From Actinomycetes bacterium (GTDB lineage Bacteria > Actinomycetota > Aquicultoria > CAJVYJ01), in NCBI GenBank assembly GCA_030597945.1, contig JAUVQW010000007.1, forward strand, positions 1 through 17,433: a stretch of 17,433 bases of DNA. The letters are read 5' to 3'. Both the position numbers and the translations under genes were made by a program. Shown here one piece after another: positions 13,967 to 17,433 of the stretch. The notes under the pieces are model-generated. The model searched no databases. It worked only from the letters and a program-made list of their open reading frames with translations, and was not told the DNA's origin. How positions within the stretch are numbered: position 1 is the stretch's first letter; each line of letters starts with the position of its first letter.

Positions 13967-14767
13967 CTAAACTAGAGAGAGCCACCTTAGAAAACTTTCA
14001 ACACCATCAACAGAACGCAAAAAGAAATCAGATTCGTTGATTACTTCTTCAGGGGTTTCGTCTGAGAGAACGCCGATTGAGAATCCTTTTATAAGGTTTC
14101 TATCACGAAGTCCGGCGATAACTTTAAAAGCATCGACATCGGTAGTATCGTCACCAATATATATTGCGTTACGGGATCCGAATCTTTCAATAGTGGTTAG
14201 GACCGCTTCACCCTTATTACTTTTTTTCGATTTCAACTCTATGACCATCCTGCCCATAAGTAATGTCATATTATGCTTTTTAGCTAGCGGAGAAAGAAGG
14301 TCCTTTAACATCGTCTCCGATCGTGCATTGTCGTTGGTCAAACGATAATGAATAGCGAGCGACAATCCTTTGTCTTCAAAAGTCATGCCATCCTCTAAAG
14401 CGCCGGATGTCTTTAACGTGGCGATTGCGTCTTCGATAACTCCCCTGTCTGCTTTTGACTCCTTTATTGTGACCTTGCCGTCTATTAAGCTATCAAGCCC
14501 ATGGTTTGCAAGATAGGTCAGATCTTCAAGTCCCACCATCTCTTTAGCTTCATCTAACGGCCTACCGGAAACTACCGCTACTCTAAAAAGAGCGTTTACA
14601 AGTTCTAGCGCTTCTCTGATACTCTTACCAACAAATGCGCCCCCGGGTGTTTTAGCAATGCTGCTTATAGTCCCATAAATATCAGTAAAAATAAGGGATC
14701 CTGTTATTTCTTCTTTAATAAAAGAAAACTTATCTAAATTATTAAAAACGTCTCTTTTTTTGCTCAT
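13967..14767 (-). CDS. otsB: Trehalose-6-phosphate phosphatase-like HAD protein with altered motif I
   Basis: A 266-residue HAD-superfamily protein of the trehalose-phosphatase family, expected to dephosphorylate trehalose-6-phosphate. Seen: motif I FTDIYGTIS (Asp29), motif II VVSGRP (Ser67), the family segment ANHGL near 87, EDKGLSLAIHYR near 131-142, motif III SNKGEAV (Lys185), and motif IV IGDDTTDVDAF (Asp206, 207, 210). Unlike family members, the general acid/base Asp two residues after the nucleophile is Tyr31 (codon TAT, one base from GAT). The rest of the active site is intact, so activity may be reduced or changed. It converges with the GT20 gene, 11 bases between stops, so the pair is linked but not one operon. 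The start is ATG 14767. Confidence 0.85.
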   Translation of the reverse strand: MSKKRDVFNNLDKFSFIKEEITGSLIFTDIYGTISSIAKTPGGAFVGKSIREALELVNALFRVAVVSGRPLDEAKEMVGLEDLTYLANHGLDSLIDGKVTIKESKADRGVIEDAIATLKTSGALEDGMTFEDKGLSLAIHYRLTNDNARSETMLKDLLSPLAKKHNMTLLMGRMVIELKSKKSNKGEAVLTTIERFGSRNAIYIGDDTTDVDAFKVIAGLRDRNLIKGFSIGVLSDETPEEVINESDFFLRSVDGVESFLRWLSLV

Positions 14768-14792
14768 ACTTTCATTATCTCACAGCTATAAT

Positions 14793-14821
14793 TTTCCAAA
14801 CAGACAGATATATCGTATAAT
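14793..14821 (+). promoter_or_regulatory. Sigma70-like promoter for the secreted coiled-coil gene
   Basis: TTTCCA (14793-14798; 4 of 6) and a perfect TATAAT (14816-14821) with a 17-base spacer on plus, giving a leader of about 70 bases before ATG 14899. It lies in the 131-base divergent gap with the phosphatase gene. Confidence 0.55.
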
Positions 14822-14898
14822 ATTTTCTCTTTCTATAAAAATATTCAATAAACTAATGCCCATTGCCGATAATAAAAGATGCAGCAAAGGGATATAAA

Positions 14899-15552
14899 AT
14901 GAGACGTACTTTTTTTTACAGCATAATCGCGGCACTATTGATAGTAGCTCTGTCTACCGGGGTCGTATTTGCTATTCCATCGGAAACGTCCACCGATTCT
15001 CAGCCCGTATTCATAAATCCAGCTATTATCAAGACAAAAAAGGAATTAGATGACTTGGCTGAAAAGATTAAAAGCAAAGAGGCAGAGGTTCAAGAGCTTG
15101 GTGGTCAGCTTGAGAGCAGCACTAAAGAGATCATATCCTCTTATCAGAGGCTTAAGTCAGCCGAGAGGGATCTTCGCGATCAGCAAACGGTGCTTAACAA
15201 AAGAATCATCGAAGTTTATAAAAACAGGAGTAATTTCATAATATTAGTTCTCACTTCGAGGAGCCTTAGAGACCTATGGACAAGGATAACCTTCCTGTCT
15301 CGAGTAAACCAAGTAGACCGAAGCCTTCTGTCTAAAAATAAAAAGCATCTAGATAAGGTCGATACTATTAGAAGCACGATTTCAGCTAAAAAAGAAGGTC
15401 TGCTTGAGAGTAGGCGCGCTAGGATCAGCGAGCTTGCTGACCTAAGGATAGAATTTAATACAAAAAATACCAAACTTTCAACTCTAACAAATGCCGCTAA
15501 ACCGGCTAAGACCGTTAATTCACAGACTTCATTTTCTATTTTAGGAAGATAG
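14899..15552 (+). CDS. Secreted coiled-coil protein (PcsB/CwlO N-terminal-like), no catalytic domain
   Basis: A 217-residue protein. An N-terminal signal peptide (MRR, then hydrophobic 5-24, VFA before the predicted cleavage at residue 25) exports it. Residues about 43-105 and 140-195 are heptad-like coiled coil rich in Lys, Glu and Leu. Between them YKNRSNFIILVLTSRSLRDL and the following LSRVNQVDRSLL resemble the tip of the coiled-coil domain of PcsB, CwlO and EnvC-type cell-wall proteins. In those, a C-terminal hydrolase or M23 domain follows; here the protein ends after the coil with a short Ser/Thr/Ala-rich tail. ATG 14899 is chosen over the upstream TTG because AAGGGA sits six bases before it and the signal peptide starts there. 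It may control a wall hydrolase or complex made elsewhere; this is inference. Confidence 0.8.
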   Translation: MRRTFFYSIIAALLIVALSTGVVFAIPSETSTDSQPVFINPAIIKTKKELDDLAEKIKSKEAEVQELGGQLESSTKEIISSYQRLKSAERDLRDQQTVLNKRIIEVYKNRSNFIILVLTSRSLRDLWTRITFLSRVNQVDRSLLSKNKKHLDKVDTIRSTISAKKEGLLESRRARISELADLRIEFNTKNTKLSTLTNAAKPAKTVNSQTSFSILGR

Positions 15553-15620
15553 AGAGCAAAACCTCCGTATGTGTAATCTAAAGAGGCTCCAGTGAAAAAG
15601 GGGCAAGCAATTTTAACGCG

Positions 15621-15639
15621 TCAACCCCCTAAGGGTTGA
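15621..15639. other. 7-pair hairpin of unknown role
   Basis: TCAACCC and GGGTTGA pair perfectly around the loop CCTAA. No T-run follows on either strand, so it is not a standard terminator. It begins 68 bases after the coiled-coil gene stop and may protect the 3' end of that mRNA or belong to a small RNA. Confidence 0.5.
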
Positions 15640-15670
15640 TCCTCCCACAATTTATATTGAGATCATCGCT

Positions 15671-15691
15671 AAGCTTTGTTCAGCTTTTTTT
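15671..15691 (+). terminator. Weak terminator candidate after the coiled-coil gene
   Basis: AAGCT (15671-15675) pairs with AGCTT (15682-15686), followed by a run of seven T (15685-15691). The stem has only two G-C pairs, so efficiency is doubtful, but it is the only such site after the gene. Confidence 0.35.
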
Positions 15692-15900
15692 AGTCTTTGT
15701 ATCCAATAAATTTTCTTCGACATACAGATATATGCAATTGATTTCTCATTCGAAGGTTTGACGTTCTAAAGACAGAGTATCTAGGTGAGGATGTTGATTG
15801 CCGAAATTTAAATGACTTGCTCAAATGTAAAGATAATTTTTAATAAATATTAAAGTTCTTTAGACATTTATTCGGAAGGAAGGTCTCTTAAAATAAAAAA

Positions 15901-16269
15901 TCATGAATTTTTATCTAGCCAATCATCATCAAGTTCGCTTGCATCTATTGACTCTTCGTCGTTACTAGTACCACTTTCAATTTCTTGAGGGGGACAGTTC
16001 TCTCCATCGCTTGTGACGTCATCGACATTGATCTCAATACTTAGATCATTACCTTCGTCGTCCTCGTCATCTGAGTTATAATGCAAACTATCGATAGTCT
16101 TCTGCTCCGGATTTGTAAGATATCCCTTAACGTCTTGAACGTCAAGATTCATGAACTCACTTACCTCGGTCTTTAAAACCTTGGCAAGGTTTGGATTTTT
16201 TGTAGCGATCTTTAATCCAAAAAATTCACAAATGACTTCGTCTTTATTGTTTTCTTCGCTTTTACTCAC
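15901..16269 (-). CDS. Acidic hypothetical protein
   Basis: A protein of 122 residues that I do not recognise. Residues 1-62 form a mixed, probably folded part with CEFFGLKIATKNPNLAKVL and VQDVKGYL. Residues 63-122 are highly acidic, with about 23 Asp/Glu against one Lys, and are probably disordered, ending in DDDWLDKNS. There is no signal peptide or membrane segment. The GTG at 16269 is preceded by GAGAGG six bases upstream, which supports it as a real gene; base composition resembles the neighbours. It lies alone between two non-coding gaps. An acidic tail can mimic nucleic acid or bind basic proteins, but no function is claimed. Confidence 0.65.
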   Translation of the reverse strand: MSKSEENNKDEVICEFFGLKIATKNPNLAKVLKTEVSEFMNLDVQDVKGYLTNPEQKTIDSLHYNSDDEDDEGNDLSIEINVDDVTSDGENCPPQEIESGTSNDEESIDASELDDDWLDKNS

Positions 16270-16352
16270 AGCCTACCTCTCATTTTGCTGTTATTTAAAT
16301 ATCGGCATTTACTTTATTCATCTTTAAGCCAATATTGCTCTAATATTTTTTC

Positions 16353-16380
16353 TTGACTGCCGCTTGTTATTTGATAATAT
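16353..16380 (+). promoter_or_regulatory. Promoter candidate ahead of the putative RNA
   Basis: TTGACT (16353-16358; 5 of 6) and TAATAT (16375-16380; 4 of 6) with a 16-base spacer on plus. There is no plus-strand gene downstream, so it would drive a non-coding RNA starting near 16387. Confidence 0.4.
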
Positions 16381-16386
16381 TTAAGG

Positions 16387-16603
16387 ACGTCCCAAAAAGT
16401 CGAGAGAGCTGACTTTTTATACGACCGTTAATGTGATGTTAAAAATGATCGGAAATTATAAGTCGTGAGACTGAACAAAGTATGGTCAGTTTTTATATCT
16501 CAGTGGCGGGGTGAAAAAAGAATATGGTTTCCAAGGTTTTTTGGGATAAAATTCCCCCAAGGTTAATAGAGACAGGATCTCGAGAACCCGCTGGGGGTTT
16601 TTA
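16387..16603 (+). ncRNA. Candidate structured small RNA
   Basis: A 330-base gap (16270-16600) has no protein gene but is full of stems. In plus orientation four consecutive pairings are seen: AAAAAGTC/GACTTTTT (16394-16418), ACGAC/GTCGT (16421-16466), TGAG-ACTGA/TCAGT...CTCA (16466-16502), and GGCGGG/CCCGCT (16505-16510 with 16587-16592). Inside the last is a CCAAGGTT repeat. It starts after a promoter-like site and ends at a terminator-like hairpin. It does not match the conserved cores of RNase P RNA, tmRNA, SRP RNA or T-box leaders. The same bases could instead be a minus-strand leader of the acidic protein gene. Fold and strand are read by eye. Confidence 0.4.
16585..16602 (+). terminator. 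Terminator-like hairpin at the end of the putative RNA
   Basis: AACCC (16585-16589) pairs with GGGTT (16595-16599), extendable by A-T and G-T pairs, with loop GCTGG and a T-run through 16602. It points plus, towards the 3' end of rnhA (minus), whose stop codon it touches. On the minus strand the stem has no T-tail. Its 5' arm can instead pair with GGCGGG at 16505. Confidence 0.5.
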
Positions 16604-17068
16604 CTTGTCATTAAAGAAACTTGTTTGTTCTTCCATGCCGGCAACGGTGTAGATCGAAAGCTCTCCTTCTAAAAACCCGTCAATCGCTTCATTAGCCAAC
16701 CGATCGGCCTCACGGTTGTCTTCTCTTGGCACATGGCTAAGTTCGTATTCGTTGCACTTTGAAAGCAACTCAATGGATCGCTTATAAAGAGGGGCGAGGC
16801 CTTGATTTTTTACCTTATAAACGCCTTTTAACTGGCGCACTAGAAGCTCGCTGTCTAACCTAAGGTCTAGGTGGCTTGGATTCAATTCCATCGCTCTTTC
16901 CAGCGTGACTATGAAAGCTAGATATTCGGAAACGTTGTTGGTACGTTCCCCCACATATTCACTTACCGTAACAAGGGTATTTAGGTCTCTATCTAATACT
17001 ATTCCACCAATACCTGCATGCCCTGGGTTTCCCCTAGCGGCGCCGTCGCTAAATGAAATGACCTTCAC
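16601..17068 (-). CDS. rnhA: Ribonuclease HI
   Basis: A 155-residue RNase H1 that cuts RNA in RNA-DNA hybrids. The four catalytic acids are seen: Asp8 (SFSDGAARGNPG), Glu48 (NNVSEYLAF), Asp72 (RLDSELLVRQL) and Asp122 (EADRLANEA). The pattern ARGNPGHAGIGG is that of the prokaryotic type, and the length is normal. The start is GTG at 17068, overlapping the upstream stop by four bases (GTGA), so translation is coupled to the zinc-ribbon protein. In many actinobacteria the RNase H is fused to a CobC-like domain; here it is not, and a separate cobC lies at 2706-3317. Confidence 0.95.
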   Translation of the reverse strand: MKVISFSDGAARGNPGHAGIGGIVLDRDLNTLVTVSEYVGERTNNVSEYLAFIVTLERAMELNPSHLDLRLDSELLVRQLKGVYKVKNQGLAPLYKRSIELLSKCNEYELSHVPREDNREADRLANEAIDGFLEGELSIYTVAGMEEQTSFFNDK

Positions 17069-17433
17069 GCTATTTCTTTCACGACTATTCTACTGCAATG
17101 ACCGCATCTCCATATTTCAGTATCATCCTTAAAAGCATTTAATTCACTCTCGGGAAGTGAGACATGGCATCCCTGACATGTACCATCTTTTAGTACGGCA
17201 ACAGCTACACCGTCTTTCTCTTTCCTTAATCTTTCGTATAATTTCATTAAGTCATCATCTATATCTTTAGATACCGTTTCACGCTCCACTTTTAGATTTT
17301 CAATAAGTTCATCTTTGTCTTTATTTAGAGCCATGACAGCGTCGCTTAATTCATTTTTCTTTTTTTCAAAACTTAAAAGACCATCGCTAAGCTTTCTATT
17401 TTCATCTGCTAGCTTATCCGTCTTGTCGATAGC
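17065..17433 (-). CDS. Zinc-ribbon coiled-coil protein (CT398/DUF164-like), partial
   Basis: The gene is open at the right edge; 122 residues of its C-terminus are present. The first 75 are a Lys/Glu-rich coiled coil; the rest is a C4 zinc ribbon with CQGC and CGHC around 85-115 (GTCQGCHVSLP and EIWRCGHCSRIV). This is the C4-type zinc-ribbon family (DUF164/CT398) usually found beside RNase HI and NIF3-like genes in actinobacteria and others. Its function is uncertain. The reading frame continues upstream of the internal Met at 17334, so that Met is not the start. GTGA overlap with rnhA. Confidence 0.9.
   Translation of the reverse strand, partial: AIDKTDKLADENRKLSDGLLSFEKKKNELSDAVMALNKDKDELIENLKVERETVSKDIDDDLMKLYERLRKEKDGVAVAVLKDGTCQGCHVSLPESELNAFKDDTEIWRCGHCSRIVVKEIA

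Larger units (their letters stand above)
15553..15900. other. Non-coding stretch with two hairpins
   Basis: This AT-rich gap of 348 bases has no supported gene on either strand. It holds a hairpin at 15621-15639 and a weak terminator-like hairpin at 15671-15691, both listed separately. Beyond those I see only AT-rich sequence without clear signals. Confidence 0.6.

Noticed and set aside
14863..14898. Upstream TTG start for the secreted coiled-coil protein
   Set aside because: The ATG at 14899 has a good ribosome site and starts a standard signal peptide; the TTG adds 12 residues that would spoil it.
16394..16418. AAAAAGTC/GACTTTTT as a bidirectional terminator
   Set aside because: The stem has only two G-C pairs and a nine-base loop; more likely a part of the candidate RNA, so not listed as a terminator.
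16270..16600. RNase P RNA or tmRNA in the gap beside rnhA
   Set aside because: Some genomes have rnpB near this gene pair, but the conserved GAGGAAAGTCC core is absent on both strands, and no tmRNA tag or ends are seen.

Overview
The window looks like chromosome of a moderately AT-rich anaerobic bacterium, possibly a deep-branching actinobacterium. The hints are the zinc-ribbon/RNase HI gene pair, a DUF1844 gene, a TreT plus GT20 trehalose locus, a probable leaderless promoter and an NAD-linked formate dehydrogenase. The lineage is inference; no rRNA or tRNA gene is present. I see no mobile element, CRISPR array or tRNA.

Bases 1-2632 (minus strand): a lipid-quinone-like operon. It holds a degenerate polyprenyl-synthase-like small protein, a catalytic long-chain polyprenyl diphosphate synthase and an amidohydrolase that runs off the left edge. 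It appears to start from its own promoter with almost no 5' leader. Bases 2706-5475 (minus): a cobalamin late-assembly operon cobT-cobS-cobC under a cobalamin riboswitch that ends in an intrinsic terminator.

Bases 5527-10545 (minus): a three-gene NuoE/NuoF/NuoG-like formate dehydrogenase, with the catalytic cysteine encoded as an ordinary Cys codon. The NuoF-like subunit has extra iron-sulfur domains, as in flavin-based electron-bifurcating complexes. No terminator is visible between this operon and the B12 riboswitch 50 bases downstream. A DUF1844 gene lies just upstream (10637-10990) and diverges from the trehalose locus.

Bases 11144-14767: trehalose metabolism. treT and a divergent GT20 synthase run on plus; a trehalose-phosphatase-like HAD protein converges from the minus strand and lacks the usual second catalytic Asp of its motif I. 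Bases 14793-15552: a secreted coiled-coil protein resembling the N-terminal half of PcsB/CwlO-type wall proteins, without an enzymatic domain.

Bases 15553-16600 are gene-poor. They contain one acidic hypothetical protein on minus and, at 16353-16603 on plus, a candidate structured RNA with a promoter-like sequence in front and a terminator-like hairpin at its end. Bases 16601-17433 (minus): RNase HI translationally coupled to a zinc-ribbon coiled-coil protein that is cut by the right edge.

The most unusual items are the non-catalytic prenyl-synthase partner, the Asp-to-Tyr change in the phosphatase, the GT20 variant, the candidate RNA, and the riboswitch terminator that may also end the formate dehydrogenase transcript.
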